Below, in pieces: positions 36,901 to 51,030 of a DNA stretch of 64,000 nt (position 1 is the stretch's first letter; the number at the start of each line of letters is the position of its first letter). This DNA is from Chamaelirium japonicum. Its lineage: Eukaryota; Streptophyta; Magnoliopsida; Liliales; Melanthiaceae. The notes under the pieces were generated by a model, which was not told the origin of the DNA, made no database searches, and saw only the letters and a list, made by a program, of their open reading frames with translations. A program made the position numbers and the translations under genes. The stretch covers positions 93,222,697 to 93,286,696 of the forward strand of contig OX393551.1 in the NCBI GenBank assembly GCA_947650365.1, in the 5' to 3' direction.

Positions 36901-38065
36901 CATTTACAGTTCTTTCTTTCTTCCATCTTACAACACATTATCAGCATGAACATATCGAGCCTAGCCGACCAGTTGTAAGAAAACAAAGAAAGAAACGAAG
37001 ACAGAAGAGGAGTTTTGGAATTTAGATTCCTTCTTACTTCACACCTATACCCAGGGTCAATGGACTGGAGCAATGGACTTCTTTTTTCTTCTCTCTTCAT
37101 TTATCTCTCTGTTTTTTTTTCTTCTTCTCTCTTATCTCTCCAAAGAGAGAAGAGAAAAGAAGCCCTTCTCCAATCCATTGGCCATGGGTAAAGGTGTGAA
37201 GTAAGAAGGAATCTAAATTCTAAAACTCCATAGAAGAGAGAGAAGAAGAGAGAAGAGAACGAAGAGATAAACAAAGACAAAAGAGAGAGATACGACTGGT
37301 CAGCTGGGCTCGATAGTAAGAAGTAGCACACCCGAATTGCTTAGGCCCTAAGTTCAAATATTAAGAGATACACCATCGGATCTCTCCCATAGATTAAGGT
37401 TTTCTATAGATTACTTAGGCCCTAAGTAAGCTTACCCTATAAACAATATTTAACCACTTTAGGGTGGGGCATATTTAACGGCTCTCTCTTTCTACTATCT
37501 CATAACACGTTATCAGCACGAACATATCGAGCCCAACGACCAGTCGCAAGAAAACGGAGAGAGAAACAAAGACATAAGAGAGAGAAGAAGCGAGAAGAGA
37601 ATGGAGAGATAAACGAAGAAAGAAGAGAGAAGAAGTCATGTTCTAGTCCGTTGGCCCCGGGTATATGTATGAAGTAAGAAGGAATCTAAATTCCAAAACT
37701 CGACTTCTCAATAATATAATTAAATCTCTTTGTTCTCTTCTATCTTCTTCCATGGATTACGGTTTACCATAGATTGCTTAGGCACTAAGTAATTTTACCC
37801 TATAAATAATATACGACCCCTTTAGAGTAAGGCATGTTTGATGGCTCTAACTTTCTCCCATCTCATAACACGTTATCAGCACGAACATATCTAGCCCAAC
37901 CGACCAGTCATAAGAAAACGAAGAGAGAAACAAAAATAGAAGATGAGAGAAGAGAACAGAGAGATAAACAAAAAGAGAAGAGAGAATAAGTCATGCTCCA
38001 GTCCATTTGCCATGGGTATAGGTATAAAGTAAGAAGGAATCTAAATTTCAAAACTTCACTTCTCA

Positions 38066-38208
38066 ATAGTATCTTCTCAACGTTATTATGATTATCATAG
38101 TAATATTACTATAATTTTTTTAATTAAATTAATTATTTGATTAAAACGAAGAGAGAAAAGAATTTACTATGATAATCGTAATAACGTTGAGATGATACTA
38201 TTGAGAAA
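38066..38208. repeat. Inverted repeat of the N-block end
   Basis: CTCAATAGTATCTTCTCAAC and onward to CATAGTAA is mirrored by TTACTATGATAATCGTAATA and onward to CTATTGAG about 60 bases later. Confidence 0.7.
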
Positions 38209-41200
38209 ACTCTACTTCTCAATAATATAATTAAATCTCTTCGTTCTTTTCTATCTTCTTCCATGGATTAGGTTTTCCCATGGATTACTTAGGTCCTCAG
38301 TAAGATTACCTTATAAATAATATACTACCCCTTTAGGGTGGGGCACGTTTGATGGCTTTCTCTCTTTCTCTTATCTCACAATATGTTTTCAGCATGAACA
38401 TGTCGAGCCCAGCTGACCCATCACAAGAAAATAGATAGAAAAACGAAGATAAAAATAGAGTTTTGGAATTTAGATTCCTTCTTACTTCACACCTATACCC
38501 ATGGCCAATTGACTAGAGCAGGACTTCTTATCTTTTTATTTATCTCTCCATTCTCTTCTTCTTTCTCTTCTGTCTTTGTTAAACTCTACTTCTTTTCTCA
38601 ATAAACAGAGAGCGAAATGAAGACAGAAGAGAGAAGAGAACAGAGAGATAAATAAAGAGAGAAGAAAGAAGAAGTCCTGCTCCAGTACGTTGGCTATGGG
38701 TATAGGTGTGAACTTCTCTCTTCTATCTTTGTTTAGCTCTTCATTCTCTTCTCTCTTCTTTTGTCTTCATTTTTCTCTCTGTTTTTCTTACGACTGGTCG
38801 ATTGGGCTCGACATGTTCGTGCTGATAACATATTATGAGATAGAAGAAAGAAAGAGCCGTCAAATGAGAAACCCAACTCCATGGGAGAAGACAGAAGAGA
38901 ACGGAAAGATTTAACTATATTATTAAGAAGTGGAGTTTTGGAATTTAGATTCCTTCGTACTTAACACCTATTCCCATGGATAATGGACTGGAGCAGGACT
39001 TCTTATCTCTTCTTTCTTTATTTATCTCTCCATTCTCTTCTATCTTCTTCTCCTTACTCACAATAGTCATCAGCAAAAACAAATCGAGCCCAGCCGACCA
39101 CTATTTAGAATTTAACAAAATTATTTAAATATATTATTTAAATTATTTATCTCTCTATTCTCTTCACTCTTCTTCTCTCTCTTCTGTCTTCGTTTCTCTC
39201 TTTGGTTTCTTGTGACTGATCGACTGGGCTCGATATGTTCATGCTGATAACGAGTTGTAAGAAAAAAAAAAGAAGAGAAAAGAGAAGAGAGAGATAAACG
39301 AAAAAAGAAGAGAGAACAAGTACTACTCCAGTCCATTCGCCATGGGTATAGGTGTAAAGTAAGAAGGAATCTATATTCCAAAACACCACTTCTAAATAAT
39401 ATAATTAAATCTCTCCATTCTCTTCTCACTTCTCCCATGGATTAGAGTTTCCCATGGATTGCTTAGGACCTAAGTAAGCTTACCCTATAAATAATATATG
39501 ACCCCTTTAGGGTGGGGCACGTTTGACGGCTCTTCTTTTCTCCCATCTCATAACACTTTATCAGCACGACCATGTTGAGCCCAGCTGACCAGTCGCAAGA
39601 AAATAGAAAGAGAAACGAAGACAGAAGTAGAGTTTTAGAATTTAAATTCCTTCTTACTTCACACCTATACCTGTGGCCAATAGACTAGAGCATGACTTCT
39701 TCACTCTTCTCTCTTCGTTTATCTCTTATTTCTCTTTTCTTTTCTTTTCTCACTTCTGTCTATATTTCTCTATTCATTTATTGAGAGAAGAAGAGGAGTT
39801 TAACGAAGACAGAAGAGAGGTAAGAAGTGAGAAGAGAACGGAGAGATAAATAAAAAGAAAAGAGAGAACTACACACCTATACTCGTGACCAATAGACTGG
39901 AGAAGGACTTCTTCTCTCTTCTCTCTTCATTTATCTCTCCGTTTTCTTCTCTCTTTTTCTTTCTCTTCTATCTTCGTTTCTCTATCCATTTATATATAGA
40001 AGAAGTGGAGTTTAACGAAGACAGAAGAGAGATAAGAAGCAAGAAGAGAACAGAGAGAGAAATAAAGAGAGAAGAGAGAAGATGTCCTGTTCCAGTCCAT
40101 TGGTCATAGGTATAAGTGTGAAGTAAGAAGGAATCTAAATACCCAAACTCCACTCTGTCTTCGTTTCTCTTATTGTTTTCTTGTGACTGGTTGGCTGGGC
40201 TCGACATATTCATGCTGACAATATATTGTAAGATGAGAGAAAAGGAGAGCCGTCAAACATGCCCCACCCTAAAGGGGTCGTATATTATTTATAGGAATAG
40301 CTTACTTAGGGCCTAAGCAATATATAGGAAACCCTAATCCATAGATGAAAGGAAAAAGAAAACGGGAAGATTTAATTATATTATTAAGAAGTGGAGTTTT
40401 TGAATTTAGATTCCTTCTTACTGTACACCTATACCCATGGCGAATGGACTGGAACAGGACTTCTTCTCTCTTCTCTCTTCGTTTGTCTCTCTGTTCTCTT
40501 CTCTCTTCTCATGACACGTTATCAATATGAACATGTCAAGCCCAACCGACTAGTCATAAGAAAACGGAGAAAGAAATGATGATAGAAGAGAGAGAAGATA
40601 ACGGAGAGATAAATAAAGAGAAAAGATAAAAGAACTCCTGCTCCAATTCATTGGCCATACGTATAGTTGTAAAGTAAGAAGGAATCTAAATTCCAAAACT
40701 CCACATAAGAGAGATAAGAAGAGAGAAGAGAAAAAAGAGGTAAATAAAGAGAAAAGAGAGAAGAAGTCATACTCCAGTCCATTGGCCATGGGTATAGATG
40801 TGACGTAAGAAGGAATCTAAATTCCTAAACTCCCCTTCTGTTTTTGTTTCTCTCTCCGTTTTCTTGTGACTGGTCAGCTGGGCTCGACATGTTTGTACTG
40901 ATAACGTGTTATGAGATGGGAAAAAGAGAGAGCCATCAAACGTGCCCCACCCTAAAAGGGTCGTATATTATTTATAGGGTAAGCTTCCTTAGGGCCTAAG
41001 CAATCTATAGGAAATCCTAATCCATAAAAGATATCCAACGGTGGACAGCCATTCTTGATACTTCACACCTATACCCGTGGCCAATAGAATGGAGCAAGAC
41101 TTATTTTCTCTTCTCTTTTTGTTTATCTCTCCATTTTCTTCTCTTTTTTTCCCTCATCTCACCACACGTTATCAGTACGAACATGTCGTGGCCAGCCGTC

Positions 41201-43884
41201 TAGTGATAAGAAAACGGAGAGAGAAACAAAGACAGCAGAGAGAGAAGAAGAGAGAAGAGAATGAAGAGATAAATGAAGATAGAAAAGAGAAGAAGTCCTG
41301 CTCAAGTCCATTAGCCATGAGTTTAGGTAGTAAGAAGGATGGCTGTCCTCCGTCGGATCTCTCCCATGGATTTGGATTTCCTATAGATTTCTTTGGCCCT
41401 AATTAATCTACCCTACAAATAATATACGACCTCTTTAGGGAGGGATATGTTTGATGGCTCTCTCTTTCTTCCATCTCATAACACGTTATCAGCATGAAAA
41501 TATCGAGCCCAACTGACTAGTCATAAGAAAATAGAGAGAGAAACAAAGATAGAAATGGAGTTTTGGTATTTAGATTCCTTCTTACTTCACACCTATACCC
41601 GTGGCCAATAGACTGGAGTAGGGCTTCTTCTCTTTTTACTTTATTTATCTATCCATTCTCTTCTCTCTTCTTCTCTCTCTTGTGTGGAGTTTTGAAATTT
41701 AGATTCATTCTTACTTCACACCTATTCCCATGGCCAATGAACTGGAGCATGACTTCTTCTCTCTTCTCTCTTCGTTTATCTCTCCGTTCTCTTCTCTCTT
41801 CTTCTCTCACTTCTGTCTTTGTTTCTCTCTCCGTTTTTTTATGACTGGTCGACTGGGCTCGATATGTTCGTGTTGATAATATGTTATAACAAGTGAGAAG
41901 AGAACGACGAGATAAATAAAGAGAGAAGAGAGAAGAAGTCCTACTTCAGTCCATTCACCACTGGTATAGGTGTGAAGTAAGAAGAAATCTAAATTTCAAA
42001 ATGCCACTTCTCAATAATATAATTAAATCTATTATTTCTCTTCTCTCTTCACCCATGGATTAGGGTTTCCCATAAATTAGTTAGGCCCTAAGTAAGCTTA
42101 CCATATAAATAATATATGACCCCTTTAAGGTGGGTCACATTTGACGACTCTCTCTTTATCCCATCTCATAATACGTTATCAGCACGAACATGTCAAGCCC
42201 AGCTGACCAGTCGTAAGAAAACAGAAAGAGAAAAGAAGACAGAAGAGAGAGAAGAAGAAAGAAAAGAACGGAGAGATAAACGAAGATAGAAGAGAGAATA
42301 TGTCCTGCTCCAGTCCATTAGCCGCGGGTATAGATTTGAAGTAAGAAGGAATCAAAATTCCAAAACTTTACTTCTTAAATTTTATATGACCCCTGATGAT
42401 AAGGCATGTTTGACGGATCTCTCTTTCTCTGATTACACAACACGTTATCTACATGAATATGACGAGCCAGCCGACCAGTCATAAGAAAACGGAAAGAGAA
42501 ATATAGACAGAAGGAAGAGAAGACAAGAGAAGAGAACATAGAGATAAACGAAGAAAGAAGAAGTCCTGCTCCAGTACATTGGCCATGGGTATAGGAATAA
42601 AGTAAGAATGAATTTGAATTCAAAAACTCCACTTCTCAATAATATAATTAAATATCTCTATTCTCTTCTCTCTTTTCCTATGGATTAGGATTTCCCATAG
42701 ATTGCTTAAGCCCTAAGTAAGTGTACCCTATAAATAATACATGATCCTTTTAGGGTAGGGCATGTTTGACGGCTCTATCTCTTTTTCCAAAAGCATAACA
42801 TGTTATCAGCACGAACATATCGAGCCCAGCCGACCAGTCGCAAGAAAATAGAGAGAGAAATGAAGACAGAAGAGAGAAAAGAAAAGAGAAGAGAACGGAG
42901 AGATAAATAAAGAGAGAAGAAGTCAGGCTCCAGTCCATTGGCCATGGGTATAGGTGTAAAGTAAGATGGAATCTAAATTCCAAAACTCCACTTCTATCTT
43001 TGTTTTTCTTTCCATTTTCTTGCGACTGGTCGGCTGGGCTCAATATGTTCGTGCTGATAGCTTATCTAGTTTAATTAAGAAGGAATCTAAATTCCAAAAC
43101 TTCACTTCTTAATAATATAATATAATTTCTTTGTTCTCTTCCCTCTTCTCCTATAGATTAGGGTTTCCCATAGATTGCTTAGGCCCTAAGTAAGCTTACC
43201 CTATAAATAATATTCGACCCCTTACATTACCTTATAAATAATATACAACCCCTTTAGGGTAGGGCATATTTGATGGCTTTCTCTTTCTCCCATCATATAA
43301 CACGTTATCTTTTGTTTCTCTCCCCATTTTCTTTGTTTCTCTCTCTTTCTCTTATAGTATAAAATAAAATAAATAAGAATTAATAGAAAAGAGATAGAAA
43401 ATTATTTTAAACTAGAGAGAGCAGGACTTTTTTTCTCTCCTCTCTTTGTTTATCTTTCCATTCTCTTTTTTCTTTCTCTCATCTCATAACATATTATCAG
43501 CACGAATATATCGAGCCCAGCCGACCAGTCACAAGAAAACAGAGAGAGAAACGAAGACAGAAGTAGAGTTTTCAAATTTAGATTTCTTCTAACTTTATAC
43601 TTATACCTATAGCTAATGGACTGGAGTAGGACTTCTTCTCCCTTCTATCTTCGTTTATCTCTCTGTTCTCTTTTTTCTTCTTCTCTCTCTTCTGTCTTCG
43701 TTTCTCTCTCTATTTTTTTACGACTGGTCGGCTGGGCTCGATATGTTCGTGCTGATAACATGTTGTAAGATGGGAGAAAAAGAGGACCATCAAGCGTGCC
43801 CCACCTTAAAGGTGTCGTATATTATTTATAGGGTCAACTTACTTAGGGCCTAAGCAATCTACGAGATACCCTAATCCATAGGAG

Positions 43885-44245
43885 AGGTCCGACAGTGGAT
43901 AGCAATCCAATCGAATGATCTCTCAACAGTTTAATGTTTTATATTTTTTTAAAGAAAAATGTAAAATATTTTTAAAGCAAAAAATTTGAGTGTGCCTCAT
44001 CCTCTTTCTTTATATCCTATTATTTAATTAATTTAATTTTTTAATAAATTAAATAGTTAAATAATTAAATAACTAAATAAATATTTAATTATCTTCTCTC
44101 TTCTCACTTTATTTTATTACTATAATAATTAAGTAGAGTGTTGTTACTATAATTTTTTTAATTAAATTTATAGTTTAATTAAAACGAAGACAGAAGAGAA
44201 TTTACTATGATAATCATAGTAACGTTGAGATGATACTATTGAGAA
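43885..44245. repeat. AT-rich N block, shorter form
   Basis: It is the counterpart of 19580-19965, with the shared internal AATTAAGTAGAGTGTTGTTAC segment. Confidence 0.6.
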
Positions 44246-45320
44246 GTGGAGTTTTAGAATTTAGATTTCTTTTTACTTCACACCGATACCCGTGACGAAT
44301 GGACTGGAGTAGGACTTCTTCTCTCTTCTCTCTTATTTATCTTTGTTTAAATTATTTAATAATTTAAAAAATTTATAAATTAAGTTTTTAGTAAAATAAT
44401 TAATTTAAAAAAACAAATTTTTTGCAATAAAAATAATTAATATTTTTTTTAAAAAAATTAAACATTACAACTGTTATAAGATCGTTCGATCGGATGGCTG
44501 CCCACCATCGGATCTCTCTAATGGATTAGGGTTTCCCATAGATTGCTTAGGCCCTAAATAAGCTAACCCTATAAAAAAAATATGACCCTTTTAGGGTAGG
44601 GCACGTTTGACAGCTCTCTTTTTCTCCCATCTCACAATATATTATCAGTACGAACATATCGAGCCCTATGGAATCTAATTAAATAAATATTTAATTAATT
44701 ACAGAACTTCTTCTCTCTTTTTTCTTTGATATGTTCGTACTGATAATGTGTTTTGAGATGAGAGAAAGAAAGTGCCATCAAACGGGCCCCACCCTAAAGG
44801 GGTCATATAATCTTTAAAGAAGAGAGAAGAGAACGGAGAGATAAACGAAGAAAGAAGAGAGAAGAACTCCTACTCCAGTCCATTGGCCACAGGTATAGTT
44901 ATAAAGTAAGAAGGAAGCTAAATTCTAAAACTCCACTTCTTAATATTTATACGACCCATCAGATCTCTACCAACTCTTAATTTATTATACTTATTTAATC
45001 TCACAACACGTTATCAGTACGAACATATTGAGTCCAGCCGACCAGTCATAAGAATACAGAGAAAAAAACAAAGACAGAAGAAATAGAAGAAGAGAACGGA
45101 GAGATAAACAAAGAGAAAAGAGAGAAAAAGTCCTGCTCTGGTCCATTGGCCAGGGGTATAGGTGTAAAGAAAGAAAGAATATAAATTCCAAAACTCCACT
45201 TCTGTCTTTGTTTCTCTCTCCGTTTTCTTATGACTGGTTGGCTCGGCTTGACATGTTCGTATTGATAACGTGTTGTGAGATGGGAGAAAGAGAGAGCTAT
45301 CAAATATGCCCCACCCTAAA

Positions 45321-45999
45321 GGGGTCGTATAAAAATTAAGAAGTGGAGTTCTGGAATTTATATTCATTCTTACTTCACACCTATACCCGTGGTCAATAGA
45401 TTGGAGAGGCCACAGGTATATTATTTATTAGGTAAGATTACTTTGGGCCTAAGAAATCCCTAGGAGATTACTTAGGGCATAAGCAGGACTTCTTTTCATT
45501 TCTTTCCTTGTTTATCTCTCTGTTCTTTTCTCTCTTTCTCCCATCTCACAACACGTTATCAGTTCTAACATATCGAGCCCAACCGACCAGTCGCAAGAAA
45601 ACAAAGAGAGAAGAGACGACAAAAGAGAGAGAAGAAGAGAGAAAAGAACAAAAATATTTAATTATATTATTGAAAACTAGAGTTTTGGAATTTAGATTTC
45701 TTCTTAATTCACACCTATACCTGTGGCGAATGGATTGGAGTAGGACTTCTTCTTTATTCTCTCTTCGTTTGTCTCTCTGTTCTCTTCTCTCTTTTCTGTC
45801 TATGTTTCTCTCTTTGTTTTCTTATGACTGGTCTGCTGGGCTCGACATATTCGTGCTGAATGAGAGAGATTATTTAACTAATATTATTTTTAGTCCTGCT
45901 CCATATTTAATCTCTTTTTAGTCATACCAATGAACTAGAATAGGACTTTTTTTCTCTTCCCTTTTCATTTATCTCTCCGTTCTTTTCTCTCTTCTTCTC
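45321..45999. mobile_element. LTR-derived units, mixed orientation
   Basis: A plus-sense leader lies near 45560 and a minus-sense one near 45825. Between them is block X in minus sense after a short ATTTAATTATATTATTG joint. The same modules continue on both sides. Confidence 0.55.
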
Positions 46000-46800
46000 T
46001 CCCTCTTCTGTCTTTGTTTCTCTCTCCATTTTCTTGCGACTGGTCGGCTGGGCTCGATATGTTCATGCTGATAATATGTTGTGAGATGGGAAAAAGAAAG
46101 AGCCATCAAACGTGCTCTATCCTAAAAGGATAGCATATTATTTTTAGGGTAAGCTTACTTAGGACCTAAGTAATCTATAGGAAACCCTAATCTATGGGAG
46201 AGATCCGACGGTGGACAACCATCCTTCTTACTTTATACCTATACCCGTGGCGAATGGACTGGAGCTGGACTTCTTTTCTCTTCTTCTCTTTCTAATTATC
46301 GGATAGCTGTCCACTATCGAATCTCTCCCATTGATTAGGATTTCGCATAGATTGCATAGGCCCTAAGTAAGAAGAAGTCCTACTCTAGTCCATTTGCCAC
46401 GAGTATAGGTGTAAAGTAAGAAGAAATCTAAATTCGAAAACTCCACTTCTCAATAGTATCATCTCAGCGTTATTATAATTATCATATTAATATAACTACA
46501 ATTGTTTAATTTAAATTAAAATTTTATTTAATTATGAAATAATTTAATAATTTAGTTTTTAGTAAAATAATTAATTTATTTAATCATTTAAATATCTAAT
46601 TATTTAATTAAATTTATTATTTAATTTATTTATTATTATTTAATTATTAAATAATTAAATTAGGTAACTATTTAATTATTTAAACTATTTAATAAATAAA
46701 TAATGATTTAATTATATAATTAATTTATTAATTTATTTTATTAGTTATTTCTTTAATTATTATTTTATTTATAAATAACTAAATAATTAGTCAATTATTT
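46000..46800. repeat. Local direct duplication, copy 1
   Basis: Leader (minus), long promoter form, GAGATCCGACGGTGGACAAC, X, the rare joint TCTAATTATCGGATAGCTGT and an inverted N block recur in the same order at 47395-48135, about 1.4 kb away. Confidence 0.65.
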
Positions 46801-47394
46801 AAACGGAGTGAGAAAACGTAGAGATAAATAATAGTGCCCCACCCTAAAGAAAATTTATAATAACATTGATTATTTCAAGTTCATGCTTGAAAAAGAGAGA
46901 GCCGTCAAATGTGCCCTACCCTAAAAGGGTCCTATATTATTTATTGAGAAGTTGAGTTTTGGAATTTAGACTCCTTCTTACTTCACACTACTTCACACCT
47001 AAACCCGTGGCTAATGGAATAGAGCAGGGCTACTTCTCTCTTCTCTCTTCGTTTCTCTCTCCATTTTCTTATGACTGGTCAGTTGGGCTCGACATGTTCG
47101 TACTGATAACGTATTATGAGATGGGACAAAGAGAGATCCGTCAAATATGCCCTAACCTAATTAGATTCCTTTTTACTTCACACCTATATCTGTGACCAAT
47201 GGACTGGAGTAGGACTTCTTCTCTCTCCTCTCTTTATTTATCTCTCTGTTCTCTTCTCTCTCTTTTGAGGAGTTTTGAATTTAGATTCTTTCTTACTTCA
47301 TACCTATACCCGTGGCTAATAAATTATAGCAGGACTTCTTCTTTCTTCTATCTTCTCTCTTTATTTATCTTTCAGTTCTTTTATCTCTTCTTCT
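46801..47394 (-). mobile_element. LTR-derived units between the local duplicates
   Basis: A minus-sense leader lies near 47070. Block X and the TTAGATTCC joint directly after CCTAA (about 47158) parallel those at 12447 and 35343. No gene is seen. Confidence 0.55.
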
Positions 47395-48135
47395 CGCTCT
47401 TTTGTCTTTATTTCTCTCTTTATTTTCTTGCGATTGGTCGGTTGGGCTCGACATACTCATGCGGATAACGTGTTATGATGTAGCAGAAAGAGAGAGCCGT
47501 CAAACGTGCCCCACTCTAAAATGATAATATATTATTTATAGGGTAAGCTTACTTAGGACCTAAGCAATCTATAGGAAACCCTAATCCATAGGAGAGATCC
47601 GACGGTGGACAGTCATCCTTCTTACTTCACACCTATACTCGTGGTGAATGGATTGGAGTAGGACATCTTCTCTCTTCTCTCTTCTTTTCTCTCTAATTAT
47701 CGGATCACTATCCACCGTCGAATCTCTCCCAATGATTAGGGTTTCTCATAGAATGCTTAGGCCCTAAGTAAGCTTACCCTATAAATAATTAGGACTGACC
47801 AGTCATCTCTACATTATTATGATTATTATAGTAATATTACTATAACTTTTTTATTTAAATTAAATTATTTATTTAATTATTAAATATTTAAAATAATTTG
47901 ATAATATAAATAATTAAGTTTTTAGTAAAATAATTAATTTACTCAATTATTGAATTATCTAGTTATTTAATTATATTTATTATTTTATTTATTTATTATT
48001 ATTATATTATTAAATAATTTAATTGGGTAACTATTTAATTTTTTAAATTATTAAATAAAGAAATAATTATTTAATTATATAATTAATTTATTAATTCATT
48101 TTATTAATTTTTTTTTATTTATTATTTATCTTTAA
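47395..48135. repeat. Local direct duplication, copy 2
   Basis: It is the counterpart of 46000-46800, with the joint TCTAATTATCGGATCACTAT near 47694. Confidence 0.65.
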
Positions 48136-48545
48136 TTAAAATTTTATTTAGTGAAGAAATATATTATATATATTATTTACTTAAACAAATAAATAATTTA
48201 ATTAAAAAAAATATTTTTTTATAATCATAATAACGTTAACATGATTCAAATAACTAATTAAAGAAATAATGATTGTCATAGTAATATTACTATAATTTAA
48301 AAAAATTAAACTGTAATAATTTAATAAATAGGGTTTCTATAATATTTCTTCGTAAATTAGTTAAATTAATCATCTATTTAATATTAAATAAATTATTTAT
48401 TTTACTAAATACTTAATTCTTAAATTATTTAACATTATTAAATTATTTAAATTATTAAATAATTTAATAAATAAATAATTTAATTAAAAAAATTATAGTA
48501 ATATTACTATGATAATTATAATAACATTGAGATTATTCTTTTTTA
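48136..48545. repeat. AT-rich N-block sequence, inverted then direct
   Basis: Low-complexity AT-rich sequence ends in ATTACTATGATAATTATAAT, the forward N-block exit, although the preceding N block (from about 47800) is in reverse. The pair therefore forms a large AT-rich fold-back. Confidence 0.5.
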
Positions 48546-51030
48546 ATTAAATTATAAATAAAAAGAAAAGATAGGAGAGTCCTGCTCTAGTCTATAAATA
48601 AAATAAATAAGCAATCTTCTATCTCACAACGTGTTTCAGTATGAACATATCGAGCCCAACCGACCAGTCACAAGAAAACAGAGAGAGAAACGAAGACAGA
48701 ATAGATAAAAGAAGAGATAAGAGAACGGAGAGATAAACGAAGAGAGAAGAACTTCTGCTCCAGTCCATTGGCCACGGGTATAGGTGTGAAGTAAGAAGGA
48801 ATCTAAATTCCAAAACTCCACTTCTCAATAATATCATCTCAATGTTATTATGATTATCATATTAAATTCCATTCTCTCTTTGTTTTAATTTAACGATTAA
48901 CTTAATTAAAAAAATTATAGTAGCATTATTATGATATATGATTATTTAACTAATTATAACGTTGAGGTGAATGAAAAGAAGTAGAAGAAAAAAGACCTAT
49001 ATTTAATTGATTGCAGGTAGAAGAGATATAAATATGGATTAGGTATGAATATTATTTATAAGAGAGATTTAAATTCTGATTAATTGATTGCAGGATTTCT
49101 TTTCTCTTCCCTCTTCTCTCTTCTCTCTTCTTTCTTCGACATGTTCGTACTGATGACGTGTTGTAAGAGAATTTAATATTTAACAATTCTCTCTGTGTTT
49201 ATCTCTTTGTTCTCTTCTCGCTTTTTCCCACCTCACAATATGTTATTAGCACAAACATGTCGAGCCCCATCGACCAGTCATAAGAAAACAAAGAGAGAAA
49301 CAAAGACAGAAGCGAGAGAAGAAGAGAGAAGAGAACTGAGAGATAAACAAAGACAGAAAAGAGAGAAGAAGACATAAGAAAACGAAGAGATAAACAAAGA
49401 TAGAAAAGAGAAGAAGTCCTGCTCCAGTCCATTCGCCACGGGTATAAGTGTGAAGTAAGAAGGATGGCTGTCCACCGTCAGATCTTTCTCATAGATTAGG
49501 TTTTCCCATAGATTGCTTAGGCCTACCCTATAAATAATATATGACCCCTGTAGAGTGGGGCATGTTTGACGGCTCTCTCTTTCTACCATCTCACAATACG
49601 TTATCAGCACGAACATGTTGAGCCAAGTCAACCAATCAAAAGAAAACGGGAAGAGAAACAAAGACAGAAGTAGAGTTTTAGAATTTATATTCTTTTTTAC
49701 TTCACACCTAAATCCGTGGCGAATGGACTCGAACATGACTTCTTCTCTCTTCTATCTTCGTTTATCTCTTTGTTCTCTTCTCTCTTATTCTCTCTCTTCT
49801 ATCTTCGTTTCTCTTTCTAATTTCATGTGACTGGTCGGTTGGGCTGGATATGTTCGTGCTGATAATGTATTATGAGAAGAGAGAAGAAAAGAAAAGAGAA
49901 AAGTAAGAAGGAATCTAAATTCCAAAACTCCACTTCTCAGTATTTATATGACCCTTTTATGGTAGCACATGTTTGATGACTCTCTCTTTCTCACATCCCA
50001 TAACACATTATCAGCACAAACAAATCAAGCCCAACCGATTAGTCATAAAAAAACAGAGAAAGAAATAAAGACAGAAGTAGAGTTTTGGAATTTAGATTCC
50101 TTCTTACTTTACACCTATACTTCACACGGATATAGGTATGAAGTAAGAAGGAATCTAAATTCCAAAACTCCATAGAAGAGAGAGAAGAAGAAAGAAGAGA
50201 GAACGAAGAGAGAAACGAAGACAGAAGAGAGAGAAGAAAAAAGAAGAGAACAGAGAGATAAACGAAGATAGGAGAGAGAAGAACTCCTATTCTATTCCAT
50301 TGACCACGTGTATAGGTGAGAAGTATGAAGGAATCTAAATTCCAAAAGTTCACTTCTGTCTTTGTTTTTCTCTCCGTTTTCTTGCGACTGGTCAGCTGGG
50401 CTCGACATGTTCGTGCTGATAACGTATTGTGAGATGGAAGAAAGAGAAAAGAGAATGGAGACATAAATATGACAAGCTTAAATTAAATGAAATTTATTAA
50501 ACACGTTATTAATAATTTAATTTAATAAATAATATAAGAGATATTTAAATAATTTAAATTTATTTAAAAATTTAATTAACTAGTTATTTAATTATTTTTT
50601 TAGTATTAATAATATAAAATAAACTAATTAAATAAATATTGAGAGAGAAAAGAAAAGAAGTCTTGCTCCAGTCTATTCGCCATAGGTATAGATGTGAAGT
50701 AAGATAAAATCTAAATTCCAAAATTCCAAAGAAGAGAGAGAAGAAAATAGAAGAGAATGTAGAGATAAATAAAGAGAGGAGAGAAGAAGTCCTACTCCAA
50801 TTAATTGGCCACGGGTATAGGTATGAAGTAGGAAGAAATCTAAATTCCAAAACTCCATAGAAGAGAGAGAAGAAGAGAAAAAAAAATAGAGAGAGAAACA
50901 AAAACAGAAAAGAGAGAGCAGAAGAGAGAAAAGAACGTAAAGATAAATAAAGAGAAAAGAAAGAAGAAGTCCTGCTCCAGTCCATTAGCCATGGGTATAG
51001 GTATGAAGAAATCTAAATTCCAAAACTCCA
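48546..51030. mobile_element. LTR-derived units, mixed orientation
   Basis: Plus-sense leaders lie near 48630, 49245, 49600 and 50000, and minus-sense ones near 49830 and 50385. From 50640 to 51030 three X blocks in plus sense follow each other, separated by purine tracts. A short AT-rich stretch lies at 50470-50640. No gene is seen. Confidence 0.55.

Larger units (their letters stand above)
34958..45320. repeat. Higher-order repeat, copy 2 (about 10.4 kb)
   Basis: It is collinear with 12068-21010 at an offset of about 22.6-22.9 kb up to 37380 and about 24.1-24.3 kb after about 38870. The change reflects about 1.5 kb of extra array units (37380-38870) present only here. Minus-sense leaders lie near 35255, 35475, 36225, 38790, 39210, 40185, 40865, 41840, 43020, 43720 and 45230. 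Plus-sense leaders lie near 36930, 37508, 37871, 38390, 39550, 40515, 41165, 41485, 42170, 42440, 42800, 43490 and 45010. The 37508-37871 pair has the 363-bp long-form period. Confidence 0.8.
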
